In this document: in pieces, positions 15,044-23,537 of the stretch
Layout of the letters: the number at the start of each line of letters is the position of its first letter
How positions within the stretch are numbered: position 1 is the stretch's first letter
DNA from: a virus
IMG/VR virus record: IMGVR_UViG_3300018422_000005
Span: 1-39,261 of that record
Length of the DNA: 39,261 nt
Direction: 5' to 3' (one strand)
Made by a program: the position numbers and the translations under genes
Notes under the pieces: generated by a model
What the model was told of the DNA's origin: nothing
The model's database searches: none
The model's input: only the letters and a program-made list of their open reading frames with translations

Positions 15044-16027
15044 ATGTCCCGCAACTACACCAGCGCGACCCTGATCGAGAGCGTCCAGCGGCGCTGCGCG
15101 CTCCCGATCAACACGAGCACCTGGACGCCGACCACGATCCTGGCCGCCGCGACCGAGGTCATGCTCGAGCACGTGGTGCCGCTCGTGCGCACGCAGCGAG
15201 CGAACCACTTCCGCACGTTCCACGACCAGGCCGTGGTCGAGGCGACGCTTCGCTATGCGATCCCGACCGAGGCCATGAATCGCGGGCTGCGCAACGTCGC
15301 GGCGCTCGACGCGGAGGGCAACCCGGTCAAGATCCAGGCCGTGGACCTCGACGCCGAGATCGACATCGGCGCTTGGTGGCGCGACCACGTGCTCGCCAAC
15401 CCGGACACGCGGGCGGGCTACTACATCGAGGGCGACGAGCTGGTGCTCCACCCGCGCAGCTTCGCTGGCACGATGCGGCTCTACTACGACCGCCTGCCCA
15501 ACCGCCTGTGCCGCAGCGAGACCACGACGCTGCAGGGCACGAGCTACCTGGCCGAGGCGGTGCAGGTCGTCAGCGTGGACACGGTCACCGGCGCGATCAC
15601 GTGCACGGCCACGGCCGTTCCGGCGGCAATCACCACGTCCACGCCGATCTGCGTGGTGCAGGGCACGCCCGGGTTTCGTCTCAAGATTGCGAGCGCCACG
15701 CCCTCGGCCAAGACGTCGACCATCGTGACGCTCGGCAACGACATCGCGGCCGTGGCCGCGGCCGGCATCGTGGCTGGCGACTGGGTCTGCCTCGCGGGCG
15801 ACTCGCCCGTGATCCAGCTCCCCGTGGAGCTGCACGGCATGGTCGCTGAGTACGTCGCGCACATGGTGCTGCGCGTGGCTGGCGACGCGCGCATGGCCGC
15901 GAGCGAGAAGGTGCTCGGGATGATGGCCGAGAACTACCGGAAGAGCTTCCGCGGGCTGCGTGTCGACGACGATCCGCGGGAAGTCGCCTCGGACAACAAG
16001 CTGTCCGACTCGGTGCTCGGGTACTGA
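15044..16027 (+). CDS. tail tubular protein A-like adaptor
   Basis: A 327-residue protein at ATG 15044 with GAGGAAG upstream. The N-terminal 60 residues are a helical adaptor (SATLIESVQRRCALP; ILAAATEVMLEHVVPLVR). They are followed by a beta-rich insertion and a C-terminal helix pair (LHGMVAEYVAHMVLRVAGDA). This arrangement and the following large tail gene are characteristic of gp11/TTPA-like head-to-tail adaptors of podoviruses, which sit under the portal and seed the tail nozzle. The ATG of the next gene overlaps the TGA. Confidence 0.75.
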   Translation: MSRNYTSATLIESVQRRCALPINTSTWTPTTILAAATEVMLEHVVPLVRTQRANHFRTFHDQAVVEATLRYAIPTEAMNRGLRNVAALDAEGNPVKIQAVDLDAEIDIGAWWRDHVLANPDTRAGYYIEGDELVLHPRSFAGTMRLYYDRLPNRLCRSETTTLQGTSYLAEAVQVVSVDTVTGAITCTATAVPAAITTSTPICVVQGTPGFRLKIASATPSAKTSTIVTLGNDIAAVAAAGIVAGDWVCLAGDSPVIQLPVELHGMVAEYVAHMVLRVAGDARMAASEKVLGMMAENYRKSFRGLRVDDDPREVASDNKLSDSVLGY

Positions 16028-18711
16028 TGGCGACGCAGGCGAGCAGCATCAAGCTGCGCGGCGTCGTGTGCCACCCGAACATCTTCTCGGCGTCGGTGCG
16101 CGAGGGCTCGCTCGCGCGCGCGGAGAGCGTGCGCATCGACTCGGAGAACCTGATCGAGCCCCGGCGCGGCGTGCCGTTCGACGGATTCACGCCGATCGGC
16201 ACCCCCGGCCAGGCGTTCGGCCAGCTCATCCCGTACGACGGCGTGCTGCTCGCCCACATCGGCTCGTCGATCTACCGCCGAACGGCTGCCGACACGTGGA
16301 GCGCCAACAGCGGCACGTTCGACGTGCCGGCGGCGGGATACCGGATCCGCGACGTGCAGATGCAGGGGAGCCTCTACCTCGCGGGCTCGACCGGCATCCG
16401 CGTGCAAGACTCCGCCGCCGGCAGCTCGCTGAACCTGCCCGACAGCCGCCACCCGCCGCTCGACGGGCGCGCCTCCACGACGGGCTCCAGCGGATTCCTG
16501 GCCGACACGATGTACGTCGGCTACCGGGCCACCTTCTACACGCTCGGCCTGCGCATGATCAAGCACGAGACCGCCCCCTCGGCGCGCGTGATCGTGCAGA
16601 ACACCGCGGGCGGCGCCGCAACCCGCGACGTGCTCGTGCGCTTCTACCTGCCGAGCTCGGCGACGGTCACCGCCGGCACGCGCACGAAGGTCTTCCGCTC
16701 GGCGCAGGCCACCGCCGTGCCGAGCGACGAGCTGCAGCTCGTGTACGAGGCCAGGCTCACGTCGACGGACGTGTCCAACGGCTACTTCGAGTTCACCGAC
16801 TCGACGCCGGACGACCTGCGCGGCGAGACCATCTACACCGCGCCGTCCCAACAGGGCGCCGCCCAGGCCAACACGCCGCCGCCTCACGTGCGCGACATAG
16901 CGGTGTTCGCCGACTGCCTGTTCGGCGCGTACATCACGAGCAAGCACCGCTTTTTCCTCGACCTGATCGGCACCTCGACGACGGGCGCGGGGATCCGGCA
17001 CTTCACCGACGCCACGGTCGGCACCACGAGCGGGAACGGGATCCTGACCGGGATCTCGTCGACGACCACGCTGCGCGTCGGCATGCGAGCCAAGGGCACG
17101 GGCGTTAACGCGCTCGCGCGGATCCTCTCGATCGACTCCGCTACCCAGGTGACGGTCTCGCACAACTCGTCGGCCACGGCCACCGTCTCGGTCGAGTTCG
17201 GGGACGTGCTGCGCATCGGGGGCGTCGAGTATTTCGCGGCGTCGGCCACGGTCGCTGGCAGTCGCGAGTTCCTGGTGAGTCTCGGCGGCACGCCCAGCCA
17301 AAACATCGAGGCGACCGCGCGCGAGATCGAGTTCGTGGTCAACCGGGACGGCGCGGCCACGATGTACGCCTTCTACCAGTCGTCCTTCGAGGGCAAGCCC
17401 GGCCAGCTCCTGTTCGAGGAGCGCAGCATAAACGGCTCGAGCTGCCAATTCTCCAGCACGGCCGGCACCGCATTCTCGCCCGCCCTGCCATCGACAGACG
17501 ACGCGAGCCAGGTGTCGAGCCAGGACGTGAAGCCCGACCACGCGACGGTCTCGAAGAGCGAGCAGCCGCAGGCGCACCCACTCGGGAACACGATCCGCCT
17601 CGGGAACACGCCCCTCAAGCGCATTCTCGCGCTGCGCGCGGCGCTGGTCGTGCTCTCGGACGTGGTGGGGCTCGTGACCGGCACGGGCCCTGGCAACTTC
17701 CGATACGACGAGCTCGACCCCTCCATCAAGCTGATCGCGCCCGAGACCGCGCGCGTCGTGAACGACGCGGTGTACTGCTGCTCGAACCAGGGCATCGTGC
17801 GCATCACGCCGAACGGCGTCGAGATCGCCGGCCGCGAGATCGAGAACGAGATCCGACGCCTCGCGAAGCTCGCGAGCTTCGAGAGCGTGGCGCACGCGGC
17901 GTCCTACGAGAGCGACCGCGCCTACATCCTGTTCGTGCCGACGGGCGGCGCCGACACGTACGCCAAGTTCGCCTGGCGGCTGAACCTCTTCTCGAACGAC
18001 TGGACGCACGCGATCGTCGATGCATCCTGCGCCGTGGTCGACCCGGTTGGTGACACGCTCTGCATCGGGGACTCGGCGGCCTCGCTGATGCGGCGCGAGA
18101 ACAAGACCCTCGACTTCACGGACTACTACGACGGCTCCCTCCCGGTGAACATCACGGCCAGCGACGGGCTGACCGTAGACCTCACGTCGAGCGCGAACCT
18201 GCTCGTGAACGACGTGCTCGTGCAGGGCGCGAACGTGGCACGGATCGACGCGATCGACGGGAACGCCCTCACCATGCGCACCGTGCAGGCGTGGGCGAAC
18301 GGCGCGGCGACCGCGTTCCGGCCGGTGGACTGCAGCATCGACTACCTGCCCTGGCACGGCGGCGATCCGCTCGTCAAGAAGGTGATCACGCACATCACGC
18401 TGCTGTTCCCGCGGGCGGAGTTCGGGCGATTCACGGTCTTCTTCGCAACGGACTTCGAGCAAAACTTCACGCACAGCGTGACGTGCCACCCCGGGGAGTT
18501 CGGGAGCGACTGGGGCACCACGCTGCCCGCGGCGAGCGCCTCGAACAACCACCAGCCGGTTCGGCTCGAGGTCCCGTTTCCCTGCCAGGAATGCCACTGG
18601 ATGAAGGTCCGCATCGTCTGGTCGATCTGCCTCGAAACGATGGCGTTCGGCGGCATCGACTACGAGGTGGCGGGTCAGGGTCCGGGCTACCGCGGGAGCC
18701 ACGCGGCATGA
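16027..18711 (+). CDS. tail tubular protein B-like (tail nozzle/hub) protein
   Basis: An 894-residue, almost entirely beta-rich protein. The start resembles other podoviral nozzle proteins: SENLIEPRRGVPFDGFTPIG near residues 38-57, then HIGSSIYRRTAADTWS and repeated beta-propeller-like blades. The middle includes HRFFLDLIGTSTTGAGIRHF and a cluster of Ig-like strands. The C-terminal part (RIVWSICLETMAFGGIDYEV) is the type of sheet found in platform domains. TTPB-type hexamers form the distal tube that contacts the cell. TGATG at 16025-16029 couples it to the adaptor gene. Confidence 0.75.
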   Translation: MATQASSIKLRGVVCHPNIFSASVREGSLARAESVRIDSENLIEPRRGVPFDGFTPIGTPGQAFGQLIPYDGVLLAHIGSSIYRRTAADTWSANSGTFDVPAAGYRIRDVQMQGSLYLAGSTGIRVQDSAAGSSLNLPDSRHPPLDGRASTTGSSGFLADTMYVGYRATFYTLGLRMIKHETAPSARVIVQNTAGGAATRDVLVRFYLPSSATVTAGTRTKVFRSAQATAVPSDELQLVYEARLTSTDVSNGYFEFTDSTPDDLRGETIYTAPSQQGAAQANTPPPHVRDIAVFADCLFGAYITSKHRFFLDLIGTSTTGAGIRHFTDATVGTTSGNGILTGISSTTTLRVGMRAKGTGVNALARILSIDSATQVTVSHNSSATATVSVEFGDVLRIGGVEYFAASATVAGSREFLVSLGGTPSQNIEATAREIEFVVNRDGAATMYAFYQSSFEGKPGQLLFEERSINGSSCQFSSTAGTAFSPALPSTDDASQVSSQDVKPDHATVSKSEQPQAHPLGNTIRLGNTPLKRILALRAALVVLSDVVGLVTGTGPGNFRYDELDPSIKLIAPETARVVNDAVYCCSNQGIVRITPNGVEIAGREIENEIRRLAKLASFESVAHAASYESDRAYILFVPTGGADTYAKFAWRLNLFSNDWTHAIVDASCAVVDPVGDTLCIGDSAASLMRRENKTLDFTDYYDGSLPVNITASDGLTVDLTSSANLLVNDVLVQGANVARIDAIDGNALTMRTVQAWANGAATAFRPVDCSIDYLPWHGGDPLVKKVITHITLLFPRAEFGRFTVFFATDFEQNFTHSVTCHPGEFGSDWGTTLPAASASNNHQPVRLEVPFPCQECHWMKVRIVWSICLETMAFGGIDYEVAGQGPGYRGSHAA

Positions 18712-18887
18712 AGGACAGCGGGATCAAGCGTGGTCTGCGCCTGCTCCGCGAGCGCGCCGCTGCCAGTCGCAAGCGCGAGCAGCCAAGGCGGTGTGAGGGG
18801 TGCGAGGAGAACTACTACGCGTCGCACGACGCGCAGCGGTGCTGCTCGCGGAAGTGTGTTGGCAGCGCGCGCAGGAAGCGCGGATGA
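18708..18887 (+). CDS. small zinc-finger protein
   Basis: A 59-residue product from ATG 18708 (ATGA overlap). It is highly basic at the N terminus (IKRGLRLLRERAAASRKR) with a C-terminal zinc motif (RCEGCEENYYA, then CCSRKCVGSARRKR), giving CxxC and CCxxxC. It is probably a small nucleic-acid- or protein-binding adaptor. Its placement among tail genes is unusual for a regulator. Confidence 0.65.
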   Translation: MKDSGIKRGLRLLRERAAASRKREQPRRCEGCEENYYASHDAQRCCSRKCVGSARRKRG

Positions 18888-19300
18888 GCGGCCTCCCGAA
18901 CATCCCGCAGGTGACGCGCTCCGACGTGCGCGACGCGCCCGCGTGGGTGGACCCGATCCTGCGCGTCCTGAGCATCACGCGCGACTACCTGATCCAGCTC
19001 GCCGACGGCGGAATCGACCAGTCCAACCTGCGCTCCCACATCCGCGAGCTCGAGGTGCGCACCGGCGCCGACTACCCGGACGGCGAGCTCGAGCGGGTCG
19101 AGTTCGAAACGGCGCTCGTGGGCAAGCTGATCGAGGTGCGCGTGCTGAAGATCTGGGACCGCGACGACCCCGAGGGCGTGCTTTCGGGCTCGTTCGGGTG
19201 CCAGGGCGGATGGACGCAGGACGCGGGCCGCGTGCGCATCCGCTGGATCGACGATCTCCAGCCGAGTAAGCGCTACGGCGTCGTGTTCGAAGCGAGGTGA
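18884..19300 (+). CDS. minor tail protein with C-terminal beta domain
   Basis: A 138-residue product from ATG 18884 (ATGA overlap). An N-terminal helix (WVDPILRVLSITRDYLIQLA) precedes a beta-rich domain with VRIRWIDDLQPSKRYGVVFE, like the strand pairs in small tail accessory proteins. It sits between the nozzle gene and the internal virion genes. Its assignment as a tail or virion component rests on this position. Confidence 0.55.
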   Translation: MSGLPNIPQVTRSDVRDAPAWVDPILRVLSITRDYLIQLADGGIDQSNLRSHIRELEVRTGADYPDGELERVEFETALVGKLIEVRVLKIWDRDDPEGVLSGSFGCQGGWTQDAGRVRIRWIDDLQPSKRYGVVFEAR

Positions 19301-19309
19301 GGGGGGAGC

Positions 19310-20998
19310 ATGGCAACGCTACCGGTCACAGCGGAGGACGAGGAGCGCGAGCGGCTGCAACGCGACAGCGCGCTCTCGCCCGCGACCTCGGGCGGCGTCA
19401 GCGGCGGATCGACCGGCAACGGCGGCGCGCCCGCCACTGGCGGAACGGGCGGGCTCGGCGCGCCATTCGTGGGCCTGTCGTCCTACCTCGGCGCGAACGA
19501 AAGCACCACGCGCGAGCTCGGCGACCGCGTCGTCGGCAACGTGGAGAAGGTGGGTGCAGACGCTCGGTCCGCGATTGGCCGGGCCAGCGACGCGTTCAAC
19601 GCGCGGGCCGGCGGCGGCACCGTCCGCACCAACCAGTCGATCCTCAACCGGCTCGGAGCCGGCGACGCCTCCGGTCTCGCGAGCGACGCGTCGCACGCCG
19701 CCGAGTTCGCGCGCATGCGGGACGCGAGCTACACCGGCCCCCGATCCCTCGAGGGAATCGACGAGTACGGCGACGTCGCCACGAAGCTCTCGAGCGCGCG
19801 CGAGACCGACGAGCTTGCGAGCAGCGACTACGGCCTCGGGGCGCTGTCCGACCGCGCCGTGACCGGACCGCGCACCGCCGGGGGCCGCTCGCTCGACACC
19901 CAGCTCCTGCGCGGCGACACCGGCCTGCAGTCCCGGATCGGCGCAGCTCGGCAGGGTCTCGCGTCCCTGGCCGGGGAGCGCGACGCGGCCAGCACCGCTG
20001 CCCAGACACGGGCTGGCGAGGCCAAGGCCACGACGGACAAGACCCGCGGCGACACGCGCGCGGCGCTCACCGCCGCCCAGGACGCCTTCGACAAGTCGCT
20101 CAACCAGAGGGTGGATCAGAACCGACTGGAGGCGTTCTACCGCGGCGCGACGGCATACGACGCGCTGGGGCCGAACGCGATGCCGATCCCGACCGCGGGC
20201 GCGCAGGGGCGCTACTACGCCGGAAACGACCCGACGCGCGGCAGCTACACCGACGGCGCGCAGGCGGGCAACGTGCCGGAGTTCATTCACAACACGGGCG
20301 GCGAGGCGCTGCTCCCGGGATTCGCGCTCAACACCGCGGCGCGGGACTACGAGCGCGCGGGTGCGCCGCCGAGCGCCGACGTGCTCCAGACGCTCGGCAT
20401 GACCGCGCAACAGTGGCATGCCCTGACGGAGCTGCGGCCCGTGGCCGACATGGCGCGCTCGGCCGCAAGCGGCACTTCGAACGTCAACCCGTACGCGTAC
20501 ATCGAGGCGTTCGACGCGGGTCTGGGCGACCTGCGCGGCTACCTCGACTGGACCGACCCGAACCTGTCGATCACGCGAGACAACGTGGCGACGGCGGCGG
20601 ACTACGGGAACGCGACGGGACTCGCCACGCTGGCGGGCCCGGAGCTATCGCGCACGCTGCTCGATCCGACGCGCGCGGGCGAGGCTGGCACCGCCGACCT
20701 CGATATAGTCGACTTCGACCTCGCGCGCGCGCAGCGCGCGCGCGCGAGCACGCTCGAGGACCTCGCGGGCCGGACCGGAGCACACGTCGCGGGCAACGCC
20801 CGCAGCGGCAGCGACTCGATCCTGAAGCGCTACGGCTTCATCGCGAATCCGTTCGACCCGCGGCACTACACCGACCCGGGAATGATCATCGGCGGCGGCG
20901 CGCCGGGCGTGACCGTCCCCGGCGCGATTCTCGACTACCACGACGATCCGAAGAATTTGGACGTAGACCGGGGTGAAAAGCCTCGGCCCGGGAGGTGA
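19310..20998 (+). CDS. internal virion / structural protein 1
   Basis: A 562-residue protein after a GGGGGGAG ribosome site. Residues 20-60 are Gly/Ser/Thr-rich and disordered (SGGVSGGSTGNGGAPATGG), ending in FVGLSSYLGANEST, a start I recognise from virion proteins of other podovirus-like phages. Helical, Ala-rich segments follow, including LASLAGERDAASTAAQTRAG at about residues 220-240, which may span or line the capsid core. Proteins in this slot are ejected with DNA or form the internal core. No peptidoglycan hydrolase motif is seen. Between 20720 and 20748 the gene carries a CG-alternating palindrome. Confidence 0.65.
   Translation: MATLPVTAEDEERERLQRDSALSPATSGGVSGGSTGNGGAPATGGTGGLGAPFVGLSSYLGANESTTRELGDRVVGNVEKVGADARSAIGRASDAFNARAGGGTVRTNQSILNRLGAGDASGLASDASHAAEFARMRDASYTGPRSLEGIDEYGDVATKLSSARETDELASSDYGLGALSDRAVTGPRTAGGRSLDTQLLRGDTGLQSRIGAARQGLASLAGERDAASTAAQTRAGEAKATTDKTRGDTRAALTAAQDAFDKSLNQRVDQNRLEAFYRGATAYDALGPNAMPIPTAGAQGRYYAGNDPTRGSYTDGAQAGNVPEFIHNTGGEALLPGFALNTAARDYERAGAPPSADVLQTLGMTAQQWHALTELRPVADMARSAASGTSNVNPYAYIEAFDAGLGDLRGYLDWTDPNLSITRDNVATAADYGNATGLATLAGPELSRTLLDPTRAGEAGTADLDIVDFDLARAQRARASTLEDLAGRTGAHVAGNARSGSDSILKRYGFIANPFDPRHYTDPGMIIGGGAPGVTVPGAILDYHDDPKNLDVDRGEKPRPGR
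20720..20748 (+). repeat. 29-base (CG)n palindrome within a virion gene
   Basis: CTCGCGCGCGCGC (20720-20732) is a perfect inverted repeat of GCGCGCGCGCGAG (20736-20748) with an AGC loop. It is almost pure CG alternation, able to form Z-DNA or a very stable hairpin. It codes for the Arg/Ala-rich segment ARAQRARAS. Confidence 0.7.
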
Positions 20999-21001
20999 CC
21001 G

Positions 21002-22177
21002 ATGGCCAGCTTTCTTGACGGCATCTTCGACCCCGGCAAGGACGAGCGGCGGCGCGCGCAGGAGGTGCTGGACGGCGTCCGAACCCCCGACGCCAGCGAT
21101 CTCGAGCTCAAGCTGCAGAAGCTCGTGCAGATGGGCGAGATCACGCCCGAGGACATCGAGACGATCCTGCAGGGCGAGAGCGCCTACAAGACGATCGGCA
21201 CCGACCCGCGGCTCGCCGCTGCGCAGTACGATTCGCTCGCGGACCTGCGCGGCGTAGCCGACGCGGGCGGGCTCGACGCGCGCGCGGTCGCGAACCTCGA
21301 CGAGGCGATCGGCGCGCAGCGAACGGCCTCGCGCGGCTCGCAGGACGCGATCCGGGCCGATGCGCAGCGCCGCGGGATCAGCGGCTCGGGCATGGAGCTC
21401 GTCTCCCGCTTCATCGCCGACCAGGAGGCGGCCACGCGCGGCAACAAGGCGGCCATCGAGTCGGCGGCGCTCGCGCAGCAGCGGCGCGACGCTGCGATCC
21501 GCGACTCGGCCAGCCTGGCCGGGAGCATGGACGACCGCCGCTTCAGCCAGCAAGCCACGGTGGCGGGCGCAGAGGATGCGATCGACCGCTACAACGCGGT
21601 GAACGCGCAGAACGTGGCCGCGCAGAACGTGCAGGCGCGCAACGTAGCGCGGGCTGCAAACCTCGCAGAGAAGCAGCGCGTCAGCGACTCCAACGTTGGG
21701 CTCGAGAACAAGCAGCGCGAGCGCGCGGCCAACATGCCGCTCACGATCTACGACCTGCAGCGCGGGAATGCGCAGGATCGCGCCGGGTACCAGATGGGCG
21801 AGGCGCAGGCCGCGGACGCGCGCAACCAGCAGCTCGCAAGTCTCGCGACGTCGGCCGCAATGGCGTTCGCAATGTCGGACGAGCGCGTTAAGGAGGACGT
21901 CGAGCCGCTCGACTCGAGCGAGATTCTGCGGGACCTCGACGGCTACACCTACTCCTACCAGGGCGACCCGTCGGGCGAGCGACACGACGGAGTTATGGCC
22001 CAGGACATGGAGCGCGGCCCGCTGGCCGACTTCGTGAGCGAGGACGACAGCGGCGTGAAGCGCATCGACTACGGCGGGATGGGATTCGCGGACGGGCGGG
22101 AGGGATCGATGACCATGGGGCTGATGGCCGACATAAACCGCCGCATCGAGGAGCTGGAGGGCTCTATCCGTGGCTGA
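21002..22177 (+). CDS. virion protein with C-terminal S74 self-cleaving chaperone domain
   Basis: A 391-residue protein with GGGAGG before ATG 21002. Residues 1-290 are helical and Ala/Gln-rich (DLELKLQKLVQMGEITPED; AQNVAAQNVQARNVARAAN). Residues 292-391 form a peptidase S74 / intramolecular chaperone domain. SDERVKEDVEPLD starts with candidate nucleophile Ser292 and Lys297, the five-residue Ser-Lys spacing known from endosialidases. YTYSYQ, GVMAQDME, VKRIDYGGMG and a closing helix LMADINRRIEELE follow. In known cases the domain trimerises, folds the upstream part and cuts itself off just before the Ser. Here it would release about 11 kDa. It is usually on fibres, so its presence on a helical internal-type protein is notable. 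Confidence 0.8.
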   Translation: MASFLDGIFDPGKDERRRAQEVLDGVRTPDASDLELKLQKLVQMGEITPEDIETILQGESAYKTIGTDPRLAAAQYDSLADLRGVADAGGLDARAVANLDEAIGAQRTASRGSQDAIRADAQRRGISGSGMELVSRFIADQEAATRGNKAAIESAALAQQRRDAAIRDSASLAGSMDDRRFSQQATVAGAEDAIDRYNAVNAQNVAAQNVQARNVARAANLAEKQRVSDSNVGLENKQRERAANMPLTIYDLQRGNAQDRAGYQMGEAQAADARNQQLASLATSAAMAFAMSDERVKEDVEPLDSSEILRDLDGYTYSYQGDPSGERHDGVMAQDMERGPLADFVSEDDSGVKRIDYGGMGFADGREGSMTMGLMADINRRIEELEGSIRG

Positions 22178-23537
22178 CCCGAATCGTGTGCAGCGGTACC
22201 TGGAGAGCCAGCGCGCGCCGCGCGAGAGCGCGCGTGACGTCGGCCTTTTCATCCGCGACTTGACTGACCCGAGCACGCCCGACGAGGACGTGGAGCGCTC
22301 CTACCAGGAGATGCGCGCGGCCGGGAAGTCGGACCCGGAGATCGGGCAGGCGTACCTGTCGGCGGGCAAGAAGCACGCGACGACGGACTGGGTCCGCCGC
22401 CGCGGCGAGCTGATCAAGAGCAACACCGACGAGCGCGCCCGGAACGACGCGCTCGCGCAGGCCGAGACCGGCGTGCAGAAGGTGGCTCGGATCATCGCCG
22501 AGCTCGGCAACGCCTACACCGGCGGCAAGCCCGGCGAGGTGACGGCCACCCTTCGCAAGTACCGCACCGACAACCGCGACCGCGCGAACGAGTCGGCGGA
22601 TCGGCGGCTCGGGCTCGAGCTCGAGGGCCTCGGCCAGGAGCGCGACGATCAGCGCTTCAGGGACACGCTCACCGCGCAGGCCGAGCGGGATCGGCGTCAG
22701 GCGTCGCGCGAGAGCATCGCTGCCCAGGGGGAGCGCAACTTCCGCGTCGGCCAGGACGATCGCAAGCGGACGTTCGACGCCGAGCAGAACAGGCTCGACC
22801 GCGTCAGCGAGGAGGAGCGCGCGCGCATCCGGGCGAGCCGCACCACGAACGTGGGCCCCGGCCAGAAGGCGCTCGATGTCGCGGCGGCCAAGGACTACCA
22901 GGAGTGGGTCTCGGGCTCCCGCGCCGGCTCCATGCGCTCCATCGCCGAGCTGAAGGACGCGTCGGATCGGCTACTCAACACCGACAACGTGTCGGGCGAG
23001 ATCCGCGGCAACCTCCCGGACTGGGCGAACACGATCACCGGCGGCGGCAAGGCGGTCGATGTGCGCGAGCAGGTCGAGAACATGGTGCAGACGTCACTCC
23101 GCACCACGCTCGGCGCGCAGTTCACGGCGAACGAGGGCGAGCGTCTGATCGCGCGCGCCTACAACCCCACGCTGCCGGAGCACGTGAACTACCGACGCCT
23201 GCGGTCGCTGGCCACCCAGCTCGAGGAGGCGGCGGCCGACCGCGACGCGGCGGCGAAGCACTTCGAGAAGTACGGCACCATGGAGGGCTACACCTTCAGG
23301 TTCCAGACGGCCGACGACTTCAAGTTCGACGGCGACGACGGCGAGGCCGCGTACGAGCAGGCGGGCCGCGAGAAGCGGGCGCGCGACGGCCAGGCGCCGC
23401 CTGCACCTGCGGCCGCTCCGAACGCGGGGCGCGCGGGCAAGATCAAGATGCGCAACGCGCAGACCGGCGAGGAGCTGTATGTCGTTCCAGACGACGTGCG
23501 CGACGCTGAGGCCGAGGGATTCAGGAGGGCCCCGTAG
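22170..23537 (+). CDS. internal virion / ejection-type helical protein 2
   Basis: A 455-residue protein from GTG 22170, overlapping the previous gene by 8 bases. Residues 100-240 are highly charged and helical, likely coiled coil (RDTLTAQAERDRRQASRES). Residues 300-375 contain LGAQFTANEGERLIARAYNP and HVNYRRLRSLATQLEEAA, a module I recognise from structural proteins of several podovirus-like phages. The C-terminal 35 residues (IKMRNAQTGEELYVVPDDV) look like a small SH3-type beta domain. It is probably a core or DNA-ejection protein. Confidence 0.6.
   Translation: MADPNRVQRYLESQRAPRESARDVGLFIRDLTDPSTPDEDVERSYQEMRAAGKSDPEIGQAYLSAGKKHATTDWVRRRGELIKSNTDERARNDALAQAETGVQKVARIIAELGNAYTGGKPGEVTATLRKYRTDNRDRANESADRRLGLELEGLGQERDDQRFRDTLTAQAERDRRQASRESIAAQGERNFRVGQDDRKRTFDAEQNRLDRVSEEERARIRASRTTNVGPGQKALDVAAAKDYQEWVSGSRAGSMRSIAELKDASDRLLNTDNVSGEIRGNLPDWANTITGGGKAVDVREQVENMVQTSLRTTLGAQFTANEGERLIARAYNPTLPEHVNYRRLRSLATQLEEAAADRDAAAKHFEKYGTMEGYTFRFQTADDFKFDGDDGEAAYEQAGREKRARDGQAPPAPAAAPNAGRAGKIKMRNAQTGEELYVVPDDVRDAEAEGFRRAP

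Noticed and set aside
15934-18702. A 922-codon minus-strand frame opposite the tail nozzle gene
   Set aside because: It has the same shadow pattern, with runs of HR, VR and AR, no recognisable fold and no upstream ribosome site.
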